Assembly: GCA_037179515.1 (NCBI GenBank)
Contig: JAXCGZ010003869.1
Span: 57,501-121,500, forward strand
Reading direction: 5' to 3'
Length of the DNA: 64,000 nucleotides
Source of the DNA: Halocaridina rubra
Taxonomy: Eukaryota; Arthropoda; Malacostraca; Decapoda; Atyidae
Part shown: positions 26,227 to 38,799 of the stretch, one piece after another
Numbering within the stretch: position 1 is the stretch's first letter
Layout of the letters: each line of letters begins with the position of its first letter
Translations under genes and position numbers: made by a program
Notes under the pieces: model-generated
Told to the model about the DNA's origin: nothing
Databases searched by the model: none
The model's input: the letters and a program-made list of their open reading frames with translations, nothing else

Positions 26227-27788
26227 ATATCATCAGGGAAAAAGCATGCGATAGCACTTCAGCTGACACGGAGGCGGCAAAATGTTTGCATATAGAGGTT
26301 CGTTCTCCCGCCTCCTACTCCTCTTCTACCGCTTAATGCTATCATATATTATGGAGAGAATGGAAAAAATGCATTAAAAACAAACAGCAAATAAACTTGC
26401 CATATAATATCGTCAGGGAAAAATTGTGCAAGATTACATTGGCTGATACGAAGGCGGCAAAACGTTTGCAGATAGAGGTTCGTTCTCCTGCATCCTCCTC
26501 CTCTTCTACCGCTTAATGCGATCGGATATTATGGAGAGAATGAAAAAAAAGCATTAAGAACAAACAACAAACAAGCTTGCCATATAATATCGTCAGGGAA
26601 AAAGCGTGCGACTGTGCATCAGCTGATATGGAGGCGGCAAAACGCATGCTGGTAGAGGTTTGTTCTCCCGAATCCTCCTCCTCTTCTACCACTTAATGCA
26701 ACTGGATATTATGGAGAGATTGGGAAAAAAAGCATTAAGAACAAACAGCAAACAAACTTGCCATGTAATATCGTCAGGGAAAAAGCGTGTGAGAGTGCAT
26801 CAGCTGATACGGAGGCGGCAAAACGTTTGCAGATAGAGGTTCGTTCTCCCGCATCCTCCTCCTCTTCTGCTGCTTAATGCGATTAGATATTATGGAGAGA
26901 ATGGAAAAAAAGCGTTAAAAACAAACAGCAAACAAACTTACCATATAATATCATCAGGGAAAAAGTGTGTGAGAGCAAAAACGTTTGCAGATAGAGGTTC
27001 ATTCTTCTGCATCCTCCTCCTCTTCTTCCGCTTAAGTTACACGCTCACCGCCGCCATGCACGTCCCAGTGTATGCATGTTGCCCACCGCATAATTGAGTG
27101 CATTAATTTGTTTACTGTACAGAAAATCTGTATATCTTTTATACTGTACACTATTTGCATATTAATATAAAAAACTACAGGTCTTCCTCTTTGTTATGTA
27201 CTTATAAAATATGTTCAACTTATCTTATATCTTTGGCATAGTGTGTCTATGTAAGGTTGTGGAACGTATCTCTGCCCTTTATCATTGTTTCCTATGGAAA
27301 ATGACTTTTTTTTTTTCACGCGATTTTCCATTTACCTGACACTTCTGAGAACCTATCTAGGCGTTATTCTGAGACTAGGGGTAATATTGTCAGGGAAAAA
27401 CGTGCTAGAGCAAAAACGTTTCCAGATAGAGGTTTGTTCTCCCGCATCCTCATGCTCACCGCCACCATGCACGTCCCAGTGTATGCCTGTTGCCCACCGC
27501 ATAATTGAGTGTATTAATTTGTTTACTGTACAGTAAATCTAGATATCTTGTGTACTGTACACTATTTGCATGTTAATATAAATAACCACAGGTCTTTCTG
27601 CTGTGTTATGTACTTATAAAATTTGTTTTACTTATCTTATATCTTTGGTATCGTGTCTCTATGTACGGTTGTGAAACATATCTATAACCATTATCATTGT
27701 TTTATTTGGAAAATGACTCATTACATTACGCGATTTTCACATTACCCGTCACTTCTGAGAACCTATCTTCGTGTTATTCTAAGAACTA

Positions 27789-27789
<1 letters not shown>
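26227..27789 (+). repeat. Hierarchical tandem repeat: 180-bp units then 436-bp duplication
   Basis: The marker TCAGGGAAAAA recurs at 26233, 26413, 26593, 26774 and 26954 (period 180-181), then at 27390 (period 436). Units 1-4 share GATAGAGGTTCGTTCTC-like and TATTATGGAGAGA motifs. From 26954 the repeat loses about 26 bases and gains a new 3' segment (CATGCACGTCCCAGTGTATG) present in both 436-bp copies. Confidence 0.92.
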
Positions 27790-28196
<407 letters not shown>

Positions 28197-28867
28197 TACT
28201 GTGTATTCTACATAGCACATATACTGAACTGCTTGAATAGCCAAAATACCATGCTGTGTTGTACTGTTAATAATAACAATAATAATAAAGATGCACTGAA
28301 AAGTCATGACTGTATTTTTGTGTCCACAACATACAAATGGTATTGCTTGAGTGCAGAATAAGTTGTTCTGAAATTCTTTGAGTAATAGCATGTTGACCTT
28401 GGTGGGCAAAAATGGGAGAATAGTCGGCATCCGAATTGTACTAGAACTGACACTGTTAACCACTTGATCATTTTAATCATGTTTTTGGCAAAAGGAACCT
28501 AGGTAATGAAATATGGCCAGGGCCAATGAAACAAACAGATTAGTGGCCTAAGCCACTTGCCTTTAAAAATGAAGACATATATAGCTGGGAACTAAATATT
28601 TTTTTAATTCCTTACGATTCTCTCACTCAACTGCAGCACAGGATATTACTATGACTGGTTTTGATTTTGAGAAGACGAAATCTTTAATTTACAGAAGTCT
28701 TACAGAATGATATACTTCACCTCTCATAGTCACAATAATTTTTCTTATGCCTTTTATAAACCATCATCAGCCATTATGAATCTCCATAGTTGTGCCTTAT
28801 CACGTGACTGACCACACATTCTAGCCCAACTGTTTTTCTGTTTACATCCTACCTAGAGCTGTAGTTA

Positions 28868-31383
28868 GAACAAACAAACAAACAAACAAAAACATTTATT
28901 TCCATTTTGTACAATGGTTATTCAACATTAATAGTACTTATAAGCAGACATGTAATTAAACTAATAAATAAGAGGGTTAGACATATAGTTAAATTAAATG
29001 TAGCTTTCATAGAAAATAATAATGCTGTAATAAAAATGTTAACAATAATGTTAATAATAAAGTAGTAATAAGGCCACTAGATACAGAATCGTTATTATTG
29101 GCATCATTTCCATATTTGTTTCCTTACAATGAGAATAATTAGTTCTTAATGAGCAGCAACTATTTGTCCAAAAGAAAACTATATAGTTTGCCTTTGAAAG
29201 CTGTGAAGGAGGATGCATTTTTAAGATGCTCTGGAATATTATTCCAGAGTGTTGGCCCTTTGATAGTGATCATCTTTGAACCTGCTTCTGTGTTTGTTCT
29301 GTGAATAAAGAGCTCACTGCTCTGTCTTGTGTTGGTTCCCCTCATATCCCTGACTGTTTTTAAATCAAATAGCCAGCTAGGATAATGATGGTCCAAAATT
29401 TTGAATACAAAAACATAAATAGCATAAGCGACCTTATTTTCTGCCCGCAGCCACCCAAGTTTATTGAGAGCTGGTGTGATGTGGTCATATTTTCTTATTC
29501 CTCCCAGGGCAACTCGAGCTGCAAAATTAATAAGCTTCTGTATTCTGTTTATCTGAGTCTTAGTGGTAGCTCCCCAAACAGTTGTGCAGTAATTAATGTG
29601 ACTTAGGGCTAGAGATTCAACAACAGTTATTCGAGTGGTAGTCTCAAAATTGTCTTTTATACGTGATAAGCACATTAATGTTCCTGTAACCTTTTTGCAT
29701 ACTTTATCTATGTGGGAATCAAACAACATGTGGTTATCAAAGTGAATTCCTAGGTTTTTGACTGTTTTGCTAGGTGTGATAATACTGTTGCAAAAATTAA
29801 TTGTTGTTTTCTGGAATTTGTGCTATGTGGAACCTTGAACCAATAAATATGCACTGTAATTTACTTTCGTTACTTAACAGCCCAATTTCTTGGAAATAGG
29901 TTTTAATTTTTGACAGAGTGTTTTCTGTTCTTAAAGTTAGCTCTGGGAGATTATTAATATCACCACTAAGGAGTAGTTGAGTGTCATCTGCATATTGTAC
30001 GACTAGACAGTCAAAAATGAAAGAAGATAGATCATTTACGTAAATGGAGAAGAGGGTAGGACCAAGTACTGATCCCTGTGGAACACCAAATGATACATTT
30101 TTTGGCACAGAGATAATGTTGTTAAGACGTATGGACTGTTTATGATTAGATAGATACTCGCTAAACCAGCTTGGATCAATATTTAAGTTAATACATTTAC
30201 TTAAAAGAATTTCATGGTTTACACTGTCGAAGGCTTTTGTTAAGTCTAATAATACAAGCAAAGATATTTTTTTCATATCTATATTATTATATATACTATT
30301 CGTAACTTTAAGCAGTGCAGTTTCCGTCGAGAGTTTTGGTCTGAAACCATGTTGGTTAATCGTTAATAGTCTATTTGATTCTAAATATGACATAAGTTGG
30401 CATGCAACAATTTTTCCTAATATTTTAGAGAAAATGGGTAGCAGGGAAATGGGACGATAGTTTGTCACATCTTCTCTGTCCCCCTTTTTATGCAGAGGTA
30501 TTACATGTGATATTTTCCAAGTCGGGAAACATTTTAGTAACAATGGAAGTGTTCATAATAGCTAGAATATAGGATGCAATCATGGGTAGAGCATCTTTGA
30601 TAAACTGAAATGGTATACCATCTGAACCATAAGAGCCAGAGTTTCTTAGGCTCTTTATGGTAAGAATTAGGGTAGCACAATCGATAGGATTTATCTTGAA
30701 GTACTCTCTTGTGTTTTCATTGGAAGAATTGTCATTTAAGCAATTACTCATATTCACCGAGTTGATGTTTTCTTGAGTTTTTTCATATGTATTTTTGCCA
30801 ACGTTAGCAAAATAGTTATTAAAGTTATCTGCTTTGTCTTTCAACTCCGTAATGTTTTCATAACTTTCTGAGGTACTCTTTTCATTTGGTATCATGCTTC
30901 TTATCACTTTCCATGTTGCTGCTGTATCATGTCTAGAGTCATTAAATTGTTTTTTGTAAAAGTCTTTTTTACTTACACTGATGAGAGATCTGACACGTTT
31001 CTTTTCTGTTTTATAGCGTTCTCGGAGAGTCATATCATATCTATTCATTTTTAGCTCTTTTTGTATTTGATTTCTGATTTGCATTGCCTCTTTGATGTCA
31101 TTAGTTAGCCAGGGGGCTGAGGGGCGGGTTATTTTTCTTGTTACAATGGGTGCACAACTATCTAAGCATTCAAGGAAGACTTTTGTTAGAATCTCAACCT
31201 GCAAATCGATGTTATCTGTGTATTTAATTCTATTGAGTGCATTTGTGTTGTTGATTAATGTTTCACAAAAGATATCAGGGGAGTAATTTTTTAGACACCG
31301 GAATGTCTTGAGGAGAGGCTTCCTTTTGGGCTTGTTTATGTTTAGCATAGCAATGTTCAGCTCGTGGTCTGCAATTGGGCAGG
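28868..31383 (-). pseudogene. LINE family C, least decayed non-LTR retrotransposon
   Basis: 5' truncated at the end of the endonuclease (CPIADHELNIAMLNINKP at 31383), then three long frames. The first (30488-31348) is the linker (SAPWLTNDIKEAMQIRNQIQ). The second (29797-30543, 248 residues) is reverse transcriptase: VIPLHKKGDREDVTNYRPIS, INQHGFRPKLSTETALLKVT, LDLTKAFDSVNHEILLSKC, FGVPQGSVLGPTLFSIYVND and catalytic QYADDTQLLL. The third (29160-29729) is the C-terminal region (HINYCTTVWGATTKTQINRI and GPTLWNNIPEHLKNASSFTA). Two frameshifts, near 30.5 and 29.75 kb, break it. The 3' tail holds AATAAATG and ends in (TTTG)n at 28872-28890. CR1/L2-like by motif order; clade inferred. Confidence 0.9.
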
Positions 31384-31731
31384 GTTTGACTACTTACTTC
31401 TCTTGTGCCATCTTACCTGAATGTTAGCCTTTGCAGCTTACCTCTATTGCCTCCCCTGCTGTATTAGCACCTGTTAACTAACTTCTTTAAAAAAAGAAAA
31501 AAAAAAACCCTCTGAATTAACATTATATAAAATTAGTGTTATTGCTTGCTCTAATGATTATATCCACTGTCCCCCCACTACATACAACAAGCATGACATT
31601 GTCTCCTGCTGTGTTTGTGAAAAAAAATGTGTATATAAATATCCTTAATGGAAATCATTAAAGAGGAGATAATAAAGAATAATGTTGTCTTTTATTACTA
31701 AAAAATATGGGTACAAGATTAACTATATGTA

Positions 31732-32621
31732 TAGGGGGACCCCATTATTCATCGCCTCGCTTTTCATTGTTCCACTCATTCGTCATCAACATTTTGAGGG
31801 AATTACAAAAAATTTCCCTGCTGTTTTGTTTATTCGATAGTTAATGGCACTAATGATGTTTATTGTCAGGCGCTAATTTTGAAAGAGAGAGAGAGAGAGA
31901 GAGCTCTTCTTTGTGTTTAATAATAACAACAACAACAACAATAAAAATAATAATAATAATATAATAGTAATAATTCTTCTTTGTGTTTAATAATAATAAT
32001 AGTAATAATAACAACAACAATAATAATAATAGTAGTAGTAATATCTAAATTGCTAAAACTCCACCTAATGCACCAAAACCCGGTAGTCTGTATTTACCCT
32101 CTCCTCTTCTCGCAGTGTGTACAGTACGTGTTTAGACGCACACATACCTTTGAAAACCGTTGGTAGGAACCCGAGTTCTCTCCCTCTTTATACGTACAGT
32201 ATTATTATTATTATTGCAGCAACAATAACCTAAAGTTTAAGATTTTTTTGTTGCTAGAAAATTCTAGTGTTCATCCTCTTCCACTGCTTAGCTATCCCCT
32301 CTCCCCCAATCATGTCTGCCTCCATGCTGTTGTCAGGAACATTGTGCCATGTTTTTTCCATTACTTATACTATTATTTCATTTCATATTTGTTTTCTTTT
32401 CCTTTATTGCAATTTCTAATTTATATTTACATATTTTTATGTATAACCTCTCCTTTTAAAGTGGTTTGTAACTGAAAGTAATACTTAGATGTCAGATGGA
32501 CAGTCCCTATTAGACTCCTAATACATTGATTGTAGTAGGGAATATAGTATCGTTATCTGTGTTTCTGCTGTTCATCACGTTTTTGTGGTCCCAATTAGCA
32601 ATGATTAACGGAGACCCCCTG
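31732..32621. mobile_element. Tigger-like non-autonomous element with degenerate ends
   Basis: The left end TAGGGGGACCCCATTATTCA and the right end (reverse complement) CAGGGGGTCTCCGTTAATCA are similar inverted termini with TA outside both. The interior is microsatellite-rich ((GA)n near 31890, AAT and AAC runs 31921-32040) and has no transposase. Confidence 0.55.
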
Positions 32622-32859
32622 TAACTATATTTCCCAAGATCAACCCTTATCAACATATAACCTTCTTTGAAAATGTTTTTGAAGAGTTTACTTGAAATGT
32701 TATGAATAGAAGAATATCCAGTAGCGTTGGTAAGGATCTCTGTCATATGCAAAAGGCAACCTAATAGAGTTCTTGTGATTGCTAATTCTGCATTCTCATA
32801 CTCTGTACCTTTAATCAATTATCAATACAATTAATTAAGTTGTTTTGACCTGGAGTTGC

Positions 32860-33150
32860 ACTGTCTTTCTTGTAGGTTCACTCTGAAACTCAGAAAAGGA
32901 ACAGCAACAGAGGCCAAACTGCCACAACCAACCATTGCTCCTCACAGGGCACAAAAACCTGAAAGAGGCATAAGTCACACGGGTGATCATCTCGTCACAA
33001 CAAAACTCGCAATAGCACAAATTTTTCAACACCGAGAAATGACTTTTTGGTAGTCACTTCTCGAAGACTCCCTGTAGCCGGAGACATTGAAAGATACCCA
33101 GGAAACACATTATGTAAGACACAGCACACAATCTCATATACCACCAACAC
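32860..33150 (+). pseudogene. LINE D-like N-terminal fragment, opposite strand
   Basis: The plus-strand frame reads LRKGTATEAKLPQPTIAPHR, which aligns with LRKVAAKEGKYPQPTPVLHR of LINE D. After a frameshift comes AGDIERYPGN, the same 2A-like position. No other part of the element is recognisable nearby. Confidence 0.6.
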
Positions 33151-33810
33151 AACATACACTCTTTGAGAGTTCTGTGGGAGTTCTGCGGGAAAGCCCGGAT
33201 CTGTATTGCCTTCCTAAGGAACTTGTGGCTCTTCTGACTGACAGCTCAAGATTAACAATTATAATGTTCTCTTCATACCCATAGCTAGGTTAAGTTTTTT
33301 CATAGGATCTGTCAATGATGGCTACATGTTTTTGACTGCCAGAGGACGAGAAAGGTAGTGAGTTTTAGATTGACCCTTTACTTGAGGCAATTTCCTTCAA
33401 TGTTGTAGGCTGCTCATCTCCAATCAATTAATGACCATTTCTCATGAGATTTGTTCTTATCACTTTTCTTGTTTCATCGTCTGAATCTAACTCACATACT
33501 TGGCTTGTTAAGGAAATTAGCAAGAGGTTTACAGATGTCAACAATATAATTGCTTTTACATGATTATTGAAGATGCTGAGAATGAGATCACTTTTATAGC
33601 ACGATCCACTACTACACAGCCTACCATAGTAAGAGCATAGATAGGCTAAACAGTGAATAAAAGCACCAGTTTGTATCAATGGCATCAAGGTTACAAACAA
33701 GAAGCAGGGTGGAGGCCTGCAAAGGTAAGAAGGTTAAGTAAAGTTATGAACATTCACGGATATGAACAAAAATATTCTCATTATCTACCCATGTATTAAA
33801 GTATGTATTA

Positions 33811-34652
33811 CAGACATTCTCCAACTTAGGAATGAATTAGGTTCCAAAAGTCCGTTTGTAAGTAGTATTTAAGTAAAATAAGTACTGTACAGTACATACA
33901 TATGCAGTACTGTACAATACTTAGGCTAGACACTTAACTACTACAGAAAACATAAAGTGTACAGTCTCACAATGAATTTTCATATGTTCATAAGCTTATA
34001 TTTTGTATGTACAGTACTGTATGTATGTTGGTTAAGCACCAGAGAGGACTGCAATTATTACACAAGGTTCCAGGATCCTTTGTTTCACATATTACTGTTG
34101 TAGAGAGTGATAGATTCTTCTTAAATGTCTTCAACATTGAAATCCTTCTGACTTGGAATATGAGCTGGAGACACTTTCCAGAGAAGTGTCTTCAGTGAAG
34201 ATTGTTTTGTACTTGGGTGTGCCACACCGATGCTTCACCAACATATGAAATATCCAGAGATTTCTTCACTACCATTTAATATTTATTAAACCTTGGAATA
34301 GGCATAGCAAGTACAGAATTATCTTTGCTGAAGACACTTTCCTGGGAAAAGATATTTGGACCTCTGGAAGTGAAACTTCCTGTTTTTTGAATCTATCACT
34401 CTCTTCAATGGGGATATCTGGAACAGTGTCCTGGAGCCTTGTGTAATGATTACAGTTCTCTCTAATGCTTCTTAAATTCAACAAAAATATATAGTATGCA
34501 GTATTACTGAATTTTAATACGGTAATAGTAATGTAATAGTTCAGTACAGTAATACTGTACTAACATAATACATAAGTAAATAATGGGTAGGGCTTTGTTC
34601 GCATCTTTGATGTTCGTAACTTGGTTGTTCATAAGTAGGGGAGATTCTGTAT
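33811..34652 (+). mobile_element. Tigger-type MITE T, copy 2, with transposon-derived inner arms
   Basis: Left end CAGACATTCTCCAACTTAGG and right end (reverse complement) CAGAATCTCCCCTACTTATG, each with TA outside. The interior has a second inverted repeat: GACTGCAATTATTACACAAG near 34050 pairs with the reverse complement of 34430-34455. Within it GAGAGTGATAGATTC is repeated inverted. Confidence 0.75.
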
Positions 34653-34855
34653 TGAATTGTATTATTACATTACTATTACTATACTAATATTCATTAATAA
34701 TGTATACTGTACTTTGTTTTATGTGGTAGTTAAGTGTCTTTAGCGTACGTATGTACAATACTGCCTATGTGTGCTGTACAGTACTTTTTTTACCTAAACA
34801 CAACTTACGAACGGACTTCTAGAGCCTATATCATTTGTAAGTTGGAGAGTGTCTG
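34653..34855 (-). mobile_element. Tigger-type MITE T, partial inverted copy adjoining copy 2
   Basis: The reverse complement begins CAGACACTCTCCAACTTACA and follows the left arm of copy 2 (GTTCGTAAGTTGTGTTTAGG and AGACACTTAACTACCAC). TA lies outside its terminus at 34855. With copy 2 it makes a palindrome-like block of about 1.04 kb. Confidence 0.75.
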
Positions 34856-37688
34856 TATCCTGAACTCACCAATTACGTTCAACTGCTTTGATCAAGCATA
34901 ACCAAACTATTATCTATGGGCATGATTCTACCCTCTGTCTATAGGCAAAAATTCATAAAACTGCCAAAAGTTAAAGCTCTGCATATTGAGTAAAATCCGC
35001 ACCTTGCTTTAACATTGAGAGGAACAAAGGATTTTAGAATATCAGACCATCAGGACTATTTACATACTTTCATTTCCAATATGATGTTTCATACAGTAGC
35101 AAGGAGTGTTGCCCCCTTACGAAATGTAAAAATTGCAAGATGATACAACAGAAAATATCTTGGAAAGTGTATGTTGCATTGTTTGTGTATAAGATTGTAG
35201 GCTGTACAATCTTGCATAATGTGTTTGACTGTATGAGGTGGTGTGTAACATCCTGGACAGGCACCATTGACGGAGTCGTCTAGCTTATCTTGATAGTTCA
35301 GACGGGCTAGGTGGTGCCCACATTTCATCTTGGCCAAGTGGATTCTGTCGTCATTGAAAATGAAGGATTTGGCAGGATGAACGTTTGGGTGTTTGTGCTA
35401 GTTGCGTTGTAATCAAGTGATTGGTTGAAATCGCGAATTACCTGGATATGAATATGTTTATGAAGGCTGGTTTGGAGTGGGCAAGGGGAAAGAGATGACA
35501 GTGTTTGTGTGAAATTGTCCACTACATGTTGTTTTAATGTACTGTGGGTGTTTGCGTGGGTGTGTGTAGGTGTTCTGCCATATAGCATAGTGGGTGTTGC
35601 TTTGTAGAGGATACAGCGAGAATTTGTGTGCCTTACCATTCCAGTTGGTCATTGAGTACTTTGGTTTTTGTTATAAATGGTCTATATGTGTTATAGCTAT
35701 GCAGTCTGTGATTATTGCTAATGCTTTGTTTCATATATTCTACAGGGTGTTGTGGTGTATTTTAGCGAAGTTAGAAGCCCAAGCAGGGTTTGCAAATTCC
35801 AATGCTGAGCATATATAACTTTTGTATACTGTTGTAGTGTTTCCTTTGTTATATCCTAATGTTGAATGGGCAAGTGACCTAGGGGTATTAAATCTTGGTT
35901 TCAGTTTATTTTTGTTGTTTGTGACACCAGGGAATTTAGGCGTGTGTGTTAGGGGAATGTTTTATGGTGGTGTGTGGAATGTGACAGTGTACTGCTGTCC
36001 AGTTTGTGAGGAGAGTAACTGTGGATTTGTCCGAGGTCAAATTAAGTTTGTTTGTGGTGCACAATTCATGTAGTTTGTTGAGGTAGGGCTGGAGGAGGGC
36101 TGCAGCTATGTTTGCATTTTGATGTGTAGTTGTGGGTACTATGTTTTTGCATAGGAAGCTATGTGCACTTGGGGTATGTGTGGAGTGGGTAGATCGTACA
36201 TGAATAGGTTAAAGAGTGTGGGTGATAAAATGGATCCTTGAGAGACTTTGTTTTAAAACTTTCAGATGTTTCAAGAAAGACCTGAAATTGGTATGTGTGC
36301 GTGCACACCTAGCTGCGAGGTAGTTGACAAGTATTATGTTTGTGTTGAAAATTTTATTTATGAAATTATGAAAGAGGATGACATCAAATGCTTTATGTCA
36401 GTTGTGACAATAAGTGTCCTGTGTGCTGACCTAACTGAATTGATGCCCTTAAAAAGTCTGTATCAGGTCTGTAAGAAGGGTGTTTGTAGAAAGTACTGGT
36501 CTGAAACTGTGTTGTGATGTGGCTACAGGAATGCAATCATAATATGTTGCAGTATTAGTCACTTGATGACTTTGGAGGGGATGCAGAGTAGTGTAATGGG
36601 ATGGTGTAGAGGGTAGCATGGTTTTGGGGATTGTGATAATAACACCATGCTTTCACGTGTTGGATATTGTGTTGTGTGGCTGTAGTTTGTTAGTGAGTGC
36701 TACGTTTTCTAGTATTTGTTGTTGATTTCTGTGTTAAGTGCTTGTTATGTGCAGTGTAGTGTCAAGTGAGTTGGGTGTTGGACTGTCTGATGAGGTCTTC
36801 AATTTTGGGTGTGAAATTAGGGTTTTGTCTTTTTCTGTTACCTAGGAAGCAAGTTTTTGTCTGCTTTTTGAATTATTATGTTAAGATTGTTTATAATATC
36901 ATTTATATTTGTGATGGGAGTACTGTTTGGAAATTCACATAATTGTTCTGTTTCATTAGTGAAAGCTTTCCATATGGCTCTTTAGTAATTGGTGTATGCA
37001 TGTGTGTGGCTAGCTGGGGTGGCCCTTATTTTGGTGGTGATGATGATGAAAATGTAGTGAAAACCTAGGGTTTTAACGATTTTCAGTAATGTTGTTGGGG
37101 CTTAAATTTGCGGAACAGGGCATATCTGGATATAATGGTAGGAAGTGGGCTTGGTTGAGAATATGTTTTGATGAATGTTATGTAGACAGAAAAATTTTTC
37201 TGTTTGTAATTGTATTAGTACTCTTTGTCCATGTTGGAGTTGTCAAAAATGCAAGAATTTTTGTATTGGCATATTGGTCATCACCCAAAAAGATGTTTAG
37301 AGCACTAATGACGTATTTTAATTGTGGGGCATAGTTTTTAGGAACTGAGAGGGATGTATGGCTATGTGATTGTTGAATGTTTGATGTATTGCCGGTGCAT
37401 ACTTTCATTAACTATGCTTCTGTGGTAGTGTTGTGGGGAGAGGAGAGACTTTATATGTTTACCAGTGTCTATGAAGTTAATGGATTTCTTTACTAGGATG
37501 ACGAGTCCATTGCTGCAGGCTCTGATTTGATCTTGTCTGATAGCGGTAAAGTTAAGGAATTTGGGTGTTTTTTGTGTTCTGTGTTGTGTAGTTTCTTGTA
37601 AGATGGCAACATGTATGGTGTGATGTTGATGAAGCTTGTGAGCTCTAGTGTTTTGGTATTAGTGCCATCTATCTTAAATTGTAAAATA

Positions 37689-38156
37689 CTGACACCCGAA
37701 CTTACGAATGAGTTAGATTCCAGAAGTTCGTTCGTACGTACAATTGTTTGTAAGTTTTGCTTAGTAAAATAATATACTGTACAGTACATACATATGCAGT
37801 ACTGTACAGCCCCATCAGGAGCTGGAAAAAACATAATTCATGAAAAGGAGAATAATGGGAAATACAACATTAAAGGTATTTAAGAAGTAAATGAATGGAG
37901 GTTAAAAAAATGTGAATAGTGATGGGTTAATGAACAATTGTGAAATTATGAAAAACCTGGATCGAGATGTGATGCACACAAATGAGCAAATTAAATTAAC
38001 TACTGCATAAAACAAAACGTATACATTATTAATGAATTATAATTCACTAATAATATCACAATGAACTAAAGTACAGTAATACTAACATTAATATATGGGT
38101 ATATAATGGGTTGTTGTTGTTCATAACTTGGTTGTTTGTAAGTAGGGGAGCTTCTG
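37689..38156 (+). mobile_element. Tigger-type MITE T, copy 3, carrying a 192-bp insert
   Basis: Left end CTGACACCCGAACTTACGAA; right end (reverse complement) CAGAAGCTCCCCTACTTACA; TA on both sides. The interior matches copy 2 up to GCAGTACTGTACAG (37807) and again after 37999 (TACTGCATAAAAC). Between them lies sequence foreign to the family. It sits inside LINE D. Confidence 0.8.
37808..37999 (+). repeat. 192-bp exact direct duplication, copy within MITE T
   Basis: Identical base for base, no gaps, to 39316-39507 (constant offset 1508). Begins AGCCCCATCAGGAGCTGG and ends CAAATTAAATTAA. AT-rich, no long reading frame, no terminal inverted repeats. Confidence 0.97.
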
Positions 38157-38799
38157 TATTGGTGTTGTGTGCGCAGTGTGTAATAAATGCTGCTGTAAAG
38201 GGCTAAGGAGGAGTGGGTGGGGAAGGCACTAGGAGAAGGTCATAATGATGATGAGGGTTAAGGTGTTGGTAGAATGGGCAGGGGGGATGGGAGGTGGAAT
38301 GAGCAGGGGATGAATTTGAAGGAGGGTATAGGGAGCATCGAGACCAGATCCTGGTGTTTTTAGTGTGTTTCATGTCAGCAAATGTTGAATAGGCGAAATG
38401 GGTCCAGTTTCTGCATGAGCTACAGATAACTAAATATGTAGTGTCAGCTTGAAGTGACATGTGTGGAGCATGTTTGATACGTTTATTAGTCATTGGTGCC
38501 TGGGTTGTTCTTGATGTCTCCAGCTAGAGAATTGACTGCCAGTCATTTCTTGGTGGAGAAACATAGTATTGTTGTTCTGTGTGCTTCTGGGAGATGATGT
38601 ACTTGCCCGGGTGACAGCCTCTCCCCAGGTTCTAGTGCCCTGTGAAGGACAGGGGTTGGTTGTGGATATTTGCCCTCTTTTGCTGCTACTTTTCTGAGTT
38701 GTTTGGTTTTCTCTTCTGCTTTGCAGCCCCAGAGGGTGGACCTATGGCAACGACATTGACACTCCAGGTCCATTATTCACTCAAGTGCAGTATTTTCTT

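Larger units (their letters stand above)
35070..38790 (-). pseudogene. LINE family D, degenerate nearly full-length copy
   Basis: Minus-strand order: an N-terminal domain with LRKVAAKEGKYPQPTPVLHR and the 2A-like GDIKNNPG (about 38510); a Cys-containing segment (YLVICSSCRNWTHFAYSTF); endonuclease traces near 37.3 kb; RT traces near 36.5-36.2 kb (TNTLLTDLIQTF, then KAFD-like and QGSIL-P-LFNLFMYDLPTP patterns read across frames). The end is a Cys-His segment (KMKCGHHLARLNYQDKLDDS, then GACPGCYTPPHTVKHIMQDC) typical of the C-terminus of several LINE clades. Many stops and frameshifts. A MITE interrupts it at 37689-38156. Confidence 0.72.

Noticed and set aside
26227..26966. CRISPR-like array
   Set aside because: The units are continuous 180-bp repeats without unique spacers, and the genome is eukaryotic.
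32510..32818. 102-residue minus-strand frame as a gene
   Set aside because: No recognisable domain or splice context, and it lies partly in a degenerate Tigger-like element.
35822..36073. Plus-strand frames with Cys-rich, GC-skewed text between 35.6 and 37.4 kb
   Set aside because: They are antisense shadows of LINE D, whose motifs read on the minus strand.
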